Assembly: GCA_024449915.1 (NCBI GenBank)
Contig: JAMZAV010005004.1
Span: 62,001 to 126,000, forward strand
Source: Sweltsa coloradensis
Lineage: Eukaryota; Arthropoda; Insecta; Plecoptera; Chloroperlidae
Direction of reading: 5' to 3'
Length of the DNA stretch: 64,000 nt
Both the position numbers and the translations under genes were made by a program. Within the stretch, counting starts at the first letter, position 1, and each line of letters opens with the position of its first letter. Below, piece by piece: positions 53,380-63,985 of this stretch. Under the pieces are notes generated by a model that searched no databases, was not told the origin of the DNA, and saw only the letters and a list, made by a program, of their open reading frames with translations.

Positions 53380-54410
53380 TGTAAAAAATGAAAATAATAT
53401 CTGATACTGGGCGACTTGGGAAGTCACATGTTGAGGTAGGTCCAAGAAGAATATTGCAAACAGAAGAGGGCCAATAACAGAACCTTGAGGCACCCCTGAA
53501 GTGACTTCCACAGTGGCTGCTTGGGAACCATTAAAGATAACCGATTGCCTCCCATGGAAAAGATTGGATTCTGCCCAAGGCACTTGCTTCAACTTTGTAC
53601 CCCTTTAATTTTGCTAACAAATCTTTTATGTGGAATTTGGTCAAATGCTTTAGCCCAATCTAAGATATGCAATCTACCTGTTTCACAGAAGACGTCTCGA
53701 GCGAGTTCAGCCACTGGTCAATCACTTCAGTCAGGAGTGTAACGCAAGATCTCTTAGGTTAGTTAGTTAGTTAATGTTGTTTTAGGGCACTCAACAGTAG
53801 AGTTATCAGTGCCCATGTCAATTGTATTGGAATCTTTCAAATTTTCTTTTTCCATAATTGTGGATAACCACCATGTTTTCTTCTTTCTAATGGGAGGAAA
53901 GTAAGGGAAGACGAGGAGGGTTAATGGGAAGGAGAGAGGATGTTGGATAGGATGGGTTAAAGTGGGTGGGAACGGAGGAGTGCTCGTTGCAGAGAGGGCC
54001 GGCAAGTATAAAGACGAAAAAAGTGAAAGAAAATAAATATGAGTAAGGCTGTGTGAATAAAGAAAGGTGTGATAAAAAGTTGCGCGAGAGCTCTCTCTGC
54101 AACACGTACCCCAACCGGCCAGAGCTCGCCCTGAGTTTTGGGGAATACACTACTCCCCTACTCACAGACCAAACCACGGGAAGGTAGCGAGTTGGATTTT
54201 GAAGGCCCAAGATCTCTTAGGGATGAAGCCATGTTGATTAGAATTAATCAGATTATTTGTTTTAAAATGATTGAATAAACGCTTAATAACCAGTTTCTAC
54301 ATCACTTTACACACTAACGAAGTCAAGGATATGGGTCGGTAGTTGTCTATTTTACTCTTATCACCTTTCTTGAAAACAGGAACCACCGATGCCAACAAAG
54401 TGAACAAGGG
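53380..54410 (-). mobile_element. LINE D fragment interrupted by an S1 SINE
   Basis: The minus strand reads VVPVFKKGDKSKIDNYRPIS (about 54380-54320), then after the interruption VEVTSGVPQGSVIGPLLFAI (about 53500-53445). Neither 5' nor 3' end is present. Frames are broken. Confidence 0.8.
53759..54207 (-). repeat. SINE S1-related, copy n, with 14-bp target duplication
   Basis: CAAGATCTCTTAGG flanks both sides (53745-53758, 54208-54221). On the minus strand it starts GGCCTTCAAAATCCAACTCG, has GGGCGAGCTCTGGCC and ends in ACATTAACTAACTAACTAA. This copy defines both ends of the 449-bp element. A target duplication plus a short tandem tail is typical of LINE-mobilised SINEs. Confidence 0.85.
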
Positions 54411-54626
54411 TACAATGCACATATACCGTACTTACGTATTAATATTATACGTTATACATCCTAAATAACATTAAATGATTAAATTAATTTAAAGGATATA
54501 TCATTGAGAGAGAGAGAGAGAGAGAGAAATATTTTTTAAATAACGCGCCACAATAGACTTCAGGGACAGGGTGTCAAGGAAAAAAGGCAACGCATAAAGA
54601 CGTATGTTACCAAAACAGGGGGATCT
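54411..54626. other. Non-coding with (GA)n
   Basis: (GA)11 at about 54505-54527. Otherwise unassigned. Confidence 0.6.
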
Positions 54627-54761
54627 TTAGGCATTACGAGACAGCCACTCCCACATATCCCCTTTTAGGCAGTACGAGAAAAATCTAAGGCAGTACGAGA
54701 AAAAAAGGTCAACCAGGTATAAAAACCTTTTTAGGCAGTACGCGATTAGGCAGCACGAGAA
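54627..54761. repeat. Five irregularly spaced 15-mers TTAGGCAGTACGAGA
   Basis: Copies start at 54627, 54665, 54685, 54731 and 54746 with one or two substitutions each. Spacings of 38, 20, 46 and 15 bp are irregular, which is unlike a simple tandem repeat. Confidence 0.7.
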
Positions 54762-54947
54762 TACACAAAAAAAGGTCCAGGGGCTAAGAAGACAGGGCAA
54801 TAGGATACCGCGTTTCAACTCCCGGTCATGTCCCCGATCACCGCACTTGGCGTACTTTTCCGCACTTGTACATAAATAAGCATAAGTATACAGTACAATC
54901 TCAACACATTTTCACATTTAAAAAAAAACTTTTTCATAAGGATGCCC

Positions 54948-55926
54948 GCTGTAGGGTAAGGGAGACCTGGTCTAGTAGTCCCAGGGTTAAGTTGTCGCAA
55001 CGCTATTTTATCCTCAACAGTTGGTACTATGGCAACGTGACCGTAGCTGTATTATGTGTCATTGCTTTATATTAAGGTGCTAGTTTCATCCGGATCGGCA
55101 GAGGGAGGGGTTTAGTTTTTATAAAGAAAACAGTGTTTTTCTGTCAAGAAAGTAATTTTTGAGGTTTCAGGACTTTTGTAATTGTACTTAATATGTTCAA
55201 AATATATACTGAAGAACATTTATATTATCAAAGTATATCCACCTCCATATTCGTACCCTGTATAAATCAATAAAAATTTGAACTTGAACTTGAATTATGT
55301 AATTACTCAACAAAAAAATATTGCATCACAATCAAAATATAATTCTTGAACACACACTTCACATGAATATCAAATGTGTTTTGGGTCAAGTTGTCACAAG
55401 CTGTAAAACGTTGTTTTGAAGTCAGCGCGCGTTTGGTCTGGTAATGCCTCGAAATCACAAAAAAAAAAAGACGCAAAGGGGAGAAATTATTATTTATTAC
55501 TTATTATTATGTACTACATGTCCATTTAACAAAAAAAAATAATAACATAAAAATTTTCGATTGCGGTTCGATTTATGGGGGTTTCTACCCCCACCCCAAT
55601 ACCACCCCCGTGCCTTTCCCAGGGTTATGTCCTAGATCCACCACTGGTGACTAGGGTATGTTAGCGTGTATTTCAAACGTCTGAACGTGTCTACTAACCC
55701 CAAATACTGTGACAACTTACCCCATGTGCGGGGCAAGTTGTCACAGTTACAAGCTTTTTTTTAAATACAATAATATACAAATACAATAAAATTGTTATTT
55801 AAAATGATTTTCTTTTGTTTAAAACATTCCGTTCGTTAGTAATAGGAAAAATTGCCGCATAAATGTTGGTAATTTTATCCTAAAAAAATCAAAAGTGAAA
55901 AGTGTGACAACTTCCCGGTCTACCCT
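54948..55926. mobile_element. TIR element with TGTAGGGTA ends
   Basis: TGTAGGGTAAGGGAGACC and GTTAAGTTGTCGCAAC at the left are mirrored by GTGTGACAACTTCCCGG and TCTACCCTACA at the right. An internal perfect hairpin built from the same GTGACAACTT motif lies at 55709-55744. No transposase. A LINE-like (TTGAAC)n tail lies at 55268-55290. Confidence 0.6.
55709..55744. repeat. Perfect hairpin GTGACAACTT..AAGTTGTCAC
   Basis: Arms GTGACAACTTACCCC and GGGGCAAGTTGTCAC pair over a 6-nt loop with one mismatch. Confidence 0.85.
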
Positions 55927-55944
55927 ACACATCAGAGCTGACTG

Positions 55945-56105
55945 ATGTGACCCTCATCAGGTGACTAACTATGGGTATATTAGAGTTATGACACTTGTGA
56001 AGGGATGTCCGAGGGCTGTTTAAGAGGACAATCCATTACATTAGGAAAACCTCGGGGAAAACTTCAGTGAGGATTGTCGGTCTCGACGGGATTCGGATTA
56101 GGGAC
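55945..56105 (+). repeat. Dispersed repeat family D, copy 3
   Basis: GAAGGGATGTCCGAGGGCT, TTTAAGAGGACAATCC and TTCAGTGAGGATTGTCGG. Confidence 0.65.
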
Positions 56106-56275
56106 TTTTCGAATCAGAGTGTGTGGTGGTATCATAACAAATTAAGAGTCAGAGATATTGTTTCTATTTTTTTTTGTTTACAAGACTGCAGACAAGCTAC
56201 GTAAGTAGTTTTGCAGAGTCGGCAGTTGTTGTATTTTGAATTTTTTCTTAATAATAAAGAACAATTTCGAAAAAA

Positions 56276-56393
<118 letters not shown>

Positions 56394-56609
56394 TGAATGA
56401 ATGAATGTTTTTCATTTTTGTTATCTGATTTATTGTATCACGACAAGCTCGAGAGTTTCAGAGTATTGTTTGTATTTGTATTTTTTCTAAATAAGAACAT
56501 TCGACAAAAAACTACGTAACACTACTTTTGCAGTCTGACAATTGTCTTATTTACTACTACTTTTTACTACTCACTACTAGACTCACAATTCAAAATAAAC
56601 AAAACTACA

Positions 56610-56655
<46 letters not shown>

Positions 56656-56669
56656 TACTAATACTACTT

Positions 56670-56730
<61 letters not shown>

Positions 56731-56744
56731 TTACTACTACTAAT

Positions 56745-56926
56745 ACGATACAAGAAATAGAGATAGATTTTTAATACCGGCAACCAGTTACAACACTTAT
56801 GGAGATCAGGAAAGAAAAATTATTGTACCTAAATACTTAAATACCTTACCTGACAATTTAAAATCATTAAAATCTATGAATGAGGTGAAGAGGAAAATAA
56901 AAGAATGGATTATAAAAAGGGAATGA
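56745..56926 (+). pseudogene. LINE E ORF2 C-terminus, truncated copy
   Basis: Begins inside the coding region (DTRNRDRFLIPATSYNTYG) directly after a CTA tract and runs to the same stop, with single substitutions against the two copies downstream. Confidence 0.75.
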
Positions 56927-57232
56927 ATATTATTGTCTATGATTTGTTTTTGTTTTTGTTTTTGAAGTTATGTAATCTTTGGTGGGGTGGTTATATGGTA
57001 GTATAATGTTTCTTATATTGTATACTATTGTGTTACTCTTAGTTTTAGAATGTTTCATTTTTTTGTTATCTGAATTTATTGTATCACGACAAAATGAGAG
57101 TCAGAGATTGTTTATATATGTTTTGTTGTTAAAGAGACTCTGCAGACAAGCTACGTAAGTAGTTTTGCGGAGTCTGAAATTGTTGTAATTTGTATTTTTT
57201 CCAAATAAAGAACAATTCAAAAAAAAAAAAAA

Positions 57233-57305
<73 letters not shown>

Positions 57306-57343
57306 TTACTCACAAGTATGACATAAATGGTAATGTAGGTTTA

Positions 57344-57610
57344 ATGTTTGTAAATGAACTACATGAATATATGATACTAACGAATAACTATTTTGACAAA
57401 GATTACTTAGCTGTGACGCAACATACATACGATACAAGAAATAGAGATAGATTTTTAATACCGGCAACCAGATACAACACTTATGGAGATCAGGAAAGAA
57501 AAATTATTGTACCTAAATTCTTAAATACCTTACCTGACAATTTAAAATCATTAAAATCTATGAATGAGGTGAAGAGGAAAATAAAAGAATGGATAATAAA
57601 AAGGGAATGA
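57344..57610 (+). pseudogene. LINE E ORF2 C-terminus, copy at 57344
   Basis: The 88-codon segment contains YDTRNRDRFLIPATRYNTYG, PKFLNTLPDNLKSLKS and KRKIKEWIIKRE. This is the C-terminal end common to Jockey/CR1-like ORF2 proteins (a YDTRNRD motif followed by a WNxLP-type motif). No RT is present. It is identical in protein to the copy at 57932, which implies a very recent duplication or insertion. Confidence 0.8.
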
Positions 57611-57931
57611 ATATTATTGTCTATGATTTGTCTTTGTTTTTGTTTTTGAAGTTATGTAATCTTTGGTGGGGTGGTTATATGGTAGTATAATGTTTCTTAT
57701 ATTGTATACTATTGTGTTACTCTTTAGTTTTAGAATGTTTTTCATTTTTTGTTATCTGAATTTATTGTATCAAGACAAAATGAGAGTCAGAGATATTGTT
57801 TATATATGTTTTGTTGTTAAAGAGACTCTGCAGACAAGCTACGTAAGTAGTTTTGCGGAGTCTGAAATTGCTGTATTTTGTATTTTTTCCAAATAAAGAA
57901 CAATTAAAAAAAAAAAAGTAATGTAGGTTTA

Positions 57932-58198
57932 ATGTTTGTAAATGAACTACATGAATATATGATACTAACGAATAACTATTTTGACAAAGATTACTTAGCT
58001 GTGACGCAACATACATACGATACAAGAAATAGAGATAGATTTTTAATACCGGCAACCAGATACAACACTTATGGAGATCAGGAAAGAAAAATTATTGTAC
58101 CTAAATTCTTAAATACCTTACCTGACAATTTAAAATCATTAAAATCTATGAATGAGGTGAAGAGGAAAATAAAAGAATGGATAATAAAAAGGGAATGA
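57932..58198 (+). pseudogene. LINE E ORF2 C-terminus, copy at 57932
   Basis: Same 88 codons as 57344-57610, offset by 588 bp. The 3' UTR after it also matches closely. It ends with poly-A and a CTA tract of about 100 bp. Confidence 0.8.
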
Positions 58199-58514
58199 AT
58201 ATTATTGTCTATGATTTGTCTTTGTTTTTGTTTTTGAAGTTATGTAATCTTTGGTGGGGTGGTTATATGGTAGTATAATGTTTCTTATATTGTATACTAT
58301 TGTGTTACTCTTTAGTTTTAGAATGTTTTTCATTTTTTGTTATCTGAATTTATTGTATCAAGACAAAATGAGAGTCAGAGATATTGTTTATATATGTTTT
58401 GTTGTTAAAGAGACTCTGCAGACAAGCTACGTAAGTAGTTTTGCGGAGTCTGAAATTGCTGTATTTTGTATTTTTTCCAAATAAAGAACAATTAAAAAAA
58501 AAAAAAAAAAAAAA

Positions 58515-58614
<100 letters not shown>

Positions 58615-58660
58615 ATACTACTACTACTAATACTACTACTACAACTACTTCTACTTCTAC

Positions 58661-59552
58661 TAGGAAACGCAAAAGTCATTGTTAAACGAGTGAGTGAGCC
58701 ATGTGTTCAGTACCCGTTAACATTCCTTTTCTTCCCCCTACCTTAGGCCTCCCTAGCCTATCATAGGCTAGAGTGGAGCATTATGACCGAACGGTTGAAG
58801 CGCCCTTATACCAACTAAGCTTAAAATTCCTATTATTCAAAGAAATATATATACTAGGAAGCTTCGCAAACGCTTTTTCAGGCGCGTTGTTGGATGATCG
58901 TAATTGTTTAAAAACGAAAAAAAGCGTAAAATTGCGATTTTCATAAGAAATAATCATTCGATTACGCTTAAATTTCACGGGAATATATTTATTCATAAAG
59001 TTAAGGTTCTGTAAAAAAATTATGACAATCGGATAAAGCATGTAGATGTTATAAGTCGAAAAAAATTAAAAAATTAAAAAAAATCGTATAATTGCCATTA
59101 TCATGAGAAATAGTTTCTAGATTGTGCTCTAATTTCACACGAATATATTAATTCATAAAATTAAGGTTCTGTAAAAAAATCATTACAATCGGGTAAAGCA
59201 TGTAGGTGTTATAAGTCGAGGAAATTTACAAAATCGAAAAAAATTGTAAAATTGCTATTTTCATAAGATATAATTTTTTGATTGCGCTCAAAACGTGGCA
59301 GTTCTAAGTTTAGAGATTTCGAAGGTCTCCAAAAAATTTCATCACAATTGGAGTATTGGTTTAATCGTGCTAACAGAGAGAGAGAAAAAAAAGAAAAAAC
59401 ATTCCGTTTTTTTTCTCCAGTGTAGTGAAATGGAATCTTCGCTTCGCTCGCTACGCTCATCCAACAATTGTAATTGTAAATGTTCCCGGGTACTCAACAC
59501 ATGACTCACTCACTCGTCAAACAACGACTTGGGCGTTTTTTTAGTCTAGTTG
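58661..59552. mobile_element. Nested family A/A2 elements
   Basis: CTAGGAAACGCAAAAGTCATT and AACGAGTGAGTGAGCCATGTG begin the outer A2 element. CATGACTCACTCACTCGTC and CAACGACTTGGGCG close it near 59500-59545. Inside, CTAGGAAGCTTCGCAAACGC at 58854 starts a family A copy that runs to GCTCATCC at 59462. An S1 tail is at 58745-58825. Confidence 0.6.
58745..58825 (+). repeat. SINE S1 tail, copy o
   Basis: GGCTAGAGTGGAGCATTATG, ACCGAACGGTTGAAGCGCCC. Confidence 0.7.
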
Positions 59553-59860
59553 GCTAAAGCGCCCTATACACGAAATGTGGGAGACCTGGGTTCATTCCCC
59601 TGGTCGGGAATGATTTTGTAATTTCTCGATTGTACTTTAAAAATTAATAAATATGTTTTGGATTGCATATATTGCAGTGTAGTCTATCATCTGTATCAAT
59701 ACTACGAAAAACATAGCTAGTACAAAAAAGTGTAAATATTGCAAGGTTTACTCAACCTCCGAGCGGAATTTGGGGTACCTTAAACGTGAAAGATTCGATA
59801 AACTTCGGGCACGGCATTTCACAGCCAGTCAAATAACAAACAATAAGTATTTTTTCAAAA
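59540..59860 (+). repeat. Composite tRNA-like SINE, copy 2 (family F)
   Basis: TAGTCTAGTTGGCTAAAGCGC and GACCTGGGTTCATTCCCC form the tRNA-like head. The body matches 20170-20370 and 63600-63850 in reverse orientation (GCAAGGTTTACTCAACCT, GGGCACGGCATTTCACAG). Confidence 0.65.
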
Positions 59861-60142
59861 ACAAAATCGTCGTTAAACAAAATGATGGAAGAGGCCACCC
59901 GGCTTTTGACACCCCTTTTTTCAGTGAGACGCTCAGTAGATGCCCGACGTCCCAGCCTAGATTCAGCTCGGTCTGACATACCGTCATTATGCAGACCACC
60001 ATCCACCAAAGTTTTTTTGATTCTAAATATGTTTAAATTGCGCAGGTTGCTTGCAGTGATTTGCTAAACCACAACCTAGTAACATTTATCATCCTCTTCT
60101 GTGAAACGTTTGTGTAAGAAGATAAAAAAAAACAGATGTCAA

Positions 60143-60326
60143 CTAACGCCGGTAAAGCTGAATGCAGTATTGATCCTTCAGTGTATGATCCAAAGTCAGG
60201 CTGATAGAGAGATCGAGTCTGTCCAGTGTGTCAATGGTGAGAGGTGACGTCACTCTGTAGCGCCTCAGCACCTGACTCAGCACACTCTTCATCTGAAGCT
60301 GGGCGTACTTCTGTCCAATGCAGTTC
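60143..60326 (-). CDS. CYP4-like cytochrome P450, last exon (heme cysteine)
   Basis: After an acceptor (TTGTAG) the exon opens G|AAC TGC, giving R-NCIGQKYAQLQMKSVLSQVL, then RRYRVTSPL and a final segment to the stop. NCIGQK with the heme-ligand cysteine, and an intron splitting the preceding Arg codon, are typical of CYP4-clan genes. The enzyme family oxidises fatty acids and related lipids at the ER membrane. Length after the cysteine is about normal. This is the 3'-most and probably functional copy of the exon; an extra copy lies immediately upstream. Confidence 0.82.
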
Positions 60327-60439
60327 CTACAACACAAGGTTAGAGGTGACGTCACTCTGTAGCGCCTCAGCACCTGACTCAGCACACTCTTCATCTGAAG
60401 CTGTGCGTACTTCTGTCCCACGCAGTTCCTACAACACAG
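60327..60439 (-). CDS. Duplicated heme-cysteine exon copy (102-bp tandem duplication)
   Basis: An acceptor-plus-exon copy opens at 60428 (NCVGQKYAQLQMKSVLSQVL) and runs through RVTSPLT. Without stop or intron it then enters the next acceptor and exon, reading LCC-RNCIG. The offset is 102 bp, exactly 34 codons, so use of the upstream acceptor would add 34 residues in frame with a second heme-cysteine motif. Few base differences separate the copies. Confidence 0.75.
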
Positions 60440-60555
60440 GTTTACGTTACTCAAATAACATCTTTTGGTTACTGAATACCACATAGCGGGCTCAAATACA
60501 AACATATTACTATATCTTAACCCATTTATATACGATAATTATCTATATTCTATAC

Positions 60556-60724
60556 CATTTCATATTCTTTTCTCTTCGCCATCAATGCTGGGGGGTGCAG
60601 GTTCTTGCAGTTCTCTGGCAGCCAACGGTCTGGCCAGAACTTGAGAGGGTCGGTGTAGTAACGAGCATCCCTGTGCGTGGCGTATGACAGGACTACCGTG
60701 AAGGAACCAGCAGGGATGATGTAC
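60556..60724 (-). CDS. CYP4-like P450, penultimate exon (incomplete)
   Basis: After TTTAAG the exon reads (G)-YIIPAGSFTVVLSYATHRD, then YYTDPLKFWPDRWLPENCKN and LHPPALM. This matches the P450 PERF-region segment (IPxG, HRD, FxPDRWLPEN). Family members continue directly into FxxGPR before the intron. Here the match stops after ALM, and the next usable donor leaves the wrong phase for the heme exon. Upstream exons (oxygen-binding helix I, ExxR helix K) are not seen in the remaining 3.3 kb. Either the gene is broken, or a segment has been deleted in this assembly. Confidence 0.72.
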
Positions 60725-62769
60725 CTTAAATATAAAAGATTTGATTAGATCACATACTTTTCTAAATTGTTTCCAAAGTTAAGCGACTAGGCAAGTGGAA
60801 CTAAATGGCATATCAAGGCCAAACAGGCGACGGCTTTGTAATAATACTAACACTGGTTATTATTACATTAGGTTCGTCTAATATGAAGAAAAGTACAAAG
60901 TACTTAGTAAGCACGCCACAGGTACAGCATAATGTCAGCAGTCCTAGCATGCAGTGCGCCGTGCGCATTGCCAATATTAAAAAACCAACTCTGACGATTG
61001 GCGGCATATTAAACTTACAACTGAGATCATCAAATCTCTTCCCTTAAATCAAGTGACATCTTTTTATTTTACTTGTTTCAGATATTACCTTTTGACAATG
61101 ACATTACTGTTAGCAAGGTTTCTTAAAAAAAAAACAATCTACAAGTTGTTATGTAATGTTTCACAAATATAGTTGTCACAGATAATCACACAAATTATCA
61201 AGTTACATACATTGGTATGTAAAGTTTCACTGAATAATACACACAAATAATCAAACTTAAAAAATCAAATTACCAGTTGGTACATATGACAACATTTATG
61301 ATTACCACTCAAAATAAAACAATGAAAGTAAGAAATTGACATTCTACCAACTCGCACACACATGTTATACCATAAAGGTCTACCTATTTAGGCTTTACAA
61401 GCAATGTTACTTCATAACAAAATCCTTTCAGATACCTTTCTCACTCTGCCACTTACACGTGGTTCGGATCTATTTGCTTCTGCTTGAGTCATTCCAAATG
61501 TAATACTCTCATCTCCTACACCCCCCCCCCCATTTGATTATACCCCTACCTCATCTGGAACCAGTTCAGTCTTAAGTCTGAACTGGTTGCTGTATGCTAT
61601 ATGTAGAGGTACGTGAAAATAGCGTTTTGTGAATAGATGCTACAAAGCGCTATATTTTTACTTAAAACTAAGGTTTTTAAGTCCTATTTTATTTTATTTT
61701 CCATAGTATCTATAATTTGTTTATAAACATCTTTATTCAGTTGATCTTAATTCAACCTTGATGACCAAATTTCAAATTAAAAATCTGAAAAAAGTTCATA
61801 TAGCCTACAAAGTTTTAAAATTATCCAAAAAATAGATGCTACAAAACGCTATAAAATGACACTTGAAAACGCTATATACACGCACCTCTAGCTATATGGC
61901 TTTAAAGTTTAAATTGCGTTAGGTTGCACAGGAGTAGCTATAATATCGGGGCGATGCAGTGTCCCAGCATTTCAGTTAGAACTCGGCCCACAACTGTCAT
62001 ATCGGCATAATTTTTTTTTTATTCTATTCACGATAAAATTTACTAGGACTTATGTTTTGTCGATTTTCGAAATTGAATATAATATGGTCTTATAAAAAAT
62101 TGCGAACATGGTCAATATTTTGAAAATTTACCTTCACTTTAGAGCTATATAAAAAAATTACAAAAAAATTTATGGAAAAAGTACAAAACATAAGTTCTAA
62201 TTTCAACATTTATCTTCAAAATAAAAAAAAAATTATCAAAATCGTGTGTGTAGTTACCGCTATACTACTGAACTACGAATGCATGTTTTGCCGCTATTTT
62301 AGGCCTTTTCAGCCCCAGCAAGTGGCGCACTCTGGCGATACGACTTTTTGAGTGACAGGGGGGTTATTTATGTTCGAAAAAACGATTTCATTGGCCATGA
62401 GTAAAATTGTTTAACTAATGCAGAACACCACACAATGCATATGCCTATAAAACGTATTTGTTATAGAACACGGTAACAGTATAAGACATATTGAGATGTG
62501 TGCAAGGTTTTGCTTCAATCAACAGGTTAATATTAATTTTGTTAAGATGAGCCCAATGAGAACACGTACATAGCAAAATCATAATAGGTCATACATATCT
62601 TCGATGAAAAGCAATGCTAAAATATGGTAGTATGATTTACAATGGCCATCTGTTCATAATTAGATCACGATCACGCCGCACACATGATGTGAAAATATAG
62701 TTACTTTAAAGAATGTATCGCAATCTTTGTGAATATGGTACTAAACAAATTATAACTATTTGAAGATTC
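60725..62769. other. Non-coding, no further P450 exon recognised
   Basis: AT-rich; a C9 run at 61521-61529. ATAGATGCTACAAA plus CGCTATA occurs at 61633 and 61840, a local repeat. The interval between holds no exon I can support. Confidence 0.4.
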
Positions 62770-62862
62770 GAATTGAAAATACCTCGTTTTGGCTCGAACC
62801 CGGATCATTTGGTTCTATAGGAGCGTTTCTTTATTAGTCTATTGGATGAGCCACGTCACAAA
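62770..62862 (-). repeat. tRNA-like SINE head
   Basis: The minus strand has GGGTTCGAGCC (B box) and a GTGGCTCATCCAATAGAC A-box-like segment. Stems are not intact. Confidence 0.45.
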
Positions 62863-62972
62863 CAACTCGTTTTGTTATGCGCAGAGCGCAAGGCAATCTA
62901 AAAATGTAAATATTGTTCTGTGGTGGTATAATATGTAATTATTATTATTTAATACAATCCAGAAATTAAAAA

Positions 62973-63047
62973 AGTTCGCCCCGACCGGGACTCGAACCAC
63001 GGATCTCCCACATTCCAGGTGAGCGGCTTAACCCCTAGACCACCACG
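62973..63047 (-). repeat. tRNA-like SINE head (best preserved)
   Basis: The minus strand reads GTGGTCTAGGGGTTAAGCCG, an anticodon-like loop CTGGAAT in a CTCAC/GTGGG-type stem, and GTGGTTCGAGTCCCGG. The T stem has one mismatch and the acceptor stem does not pair, so it is not an intact tRNA gene. Confidence 0.5.
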
Positions 63048-63194
63048 AAACACAATAAAATAACAATAATAATAATTACACCTACGGCAGTGTTTCCCGA
63101 TTAACCAAATCGAGAAATAATATGATATGTTTATTTGTAACAAGTCATTTATAATCGATCCTGAGTTTTAGCCTTTGATAACGGTAACATAATA

Positions 63195-63275
63195 TAGAAA
63201 TTGTATCAACTGAGGATAGAACCCCAGTCTTCCGCTGTCTGAGCTGATGCTCCAACCAACTGAGATTTGGATATG
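63195..63275 (-). repeat. tRNA-like sequence
   Basis: The minus strand has CTCAGTTGGTTGGAGCATC (A-box region) and GGGGTTCTATCC (B-box-like). Degenerate. Confidence 0.4.
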
Positions 63276-63299
63276 GCGTTGGCGTTATGGATTATTATT

Positions 63300-63599
63300 G
63301 GTGTGTGATAGCGTTGATTTAATTGAACGAGTGAGCGTAGCGAACGTAGTGATTTCCATTCGACTTAAACGGCCCTAATTGTTTTTCTGCGTGCGTGCGT
63401 GTGTGTGTGTGTGTGTACGTTGAAAATCAGCCGAATCGCTGAACAGATTGCGCTAAAATTTTAAACAGACATCCGGTACGAGTTTATTGAGAACTGCTAA
63501 CAAAATCAGCAAGATTCATTGCGATTAAAACCTACAAAAAATGATAAACTGAAAAATAGACTTCCAATGTTTTAGAATTTATTTTAACGACAATGTTTA
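63300..63599. other. Family E-like start and (GT)n
   Basis: GAGTGAGCGTAGCGAACG at 63331 resembles the family E start. (GT)n with GCGT variants lies at 63389-63416. No gene. Confidence 0.5.
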
Positions 63600-63985
63600 G
63601 ATTTTGAAAATATATTCTTTGTTTGTTTTTCGCCTGGCCGTGAAATGCCGTGCCCATGCAAGGTCTGTCGAATGTTGGACGTCAAGGTACCCCCAAATTC
63701 TGCTCGTAGATTGAGTAAACCTTGCAATATTTTCACGTATTTCGTACTGGCTATGTTTTCCATAGTATTGTCACAGATGATAGACTACACTGCGTTATAT
63801 GCATTTCAAAACTGTTTAATAATTTTTTAAATACAATTTAGGAATTACAAAATCTTTCCCGACCAGGGGATTTCTTTTTCTCTTCCTACTCGTTCTTTTC
63901 ACTTTTTACTTTTTACTTTTCAACTTCTCCGTGTAAAGCGGCCTTAAGGGCGTTTTAGCCAACTAGACTTGGGAAACGCCAAATT
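63600..63985. repeat. Composite tRNA-like SINE, copy 3 (family F), with A2 terminus
   Basis: CGTGAAATGCCGTGCCCATGC, TACTGGCTATGTTTTCCATAG and AATCTTTCCCGACCAGGGG match copies 1 and 2. It is followed by GGAAACGCC and TTCGTTGTTAGACGAGT, a family A2 end truncated by the window edge. Confidence 0.6.

Noticed and set aside
53759..54207. LINE D internal segment encoding a proline-rich protein
   Set aside because: The exact 14-bp duplication shows this segment is a separate SINE insertion, so its frames are not part of the LINE.
62973..63047. Possible functional tRNA gene on the minus strand
   Set aside because: A and B boxes and an anticodon-like loop are present, but the acceptor strands do not pair and the T stem has a mismatch. 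Similar heads recur as dispersed repeats.
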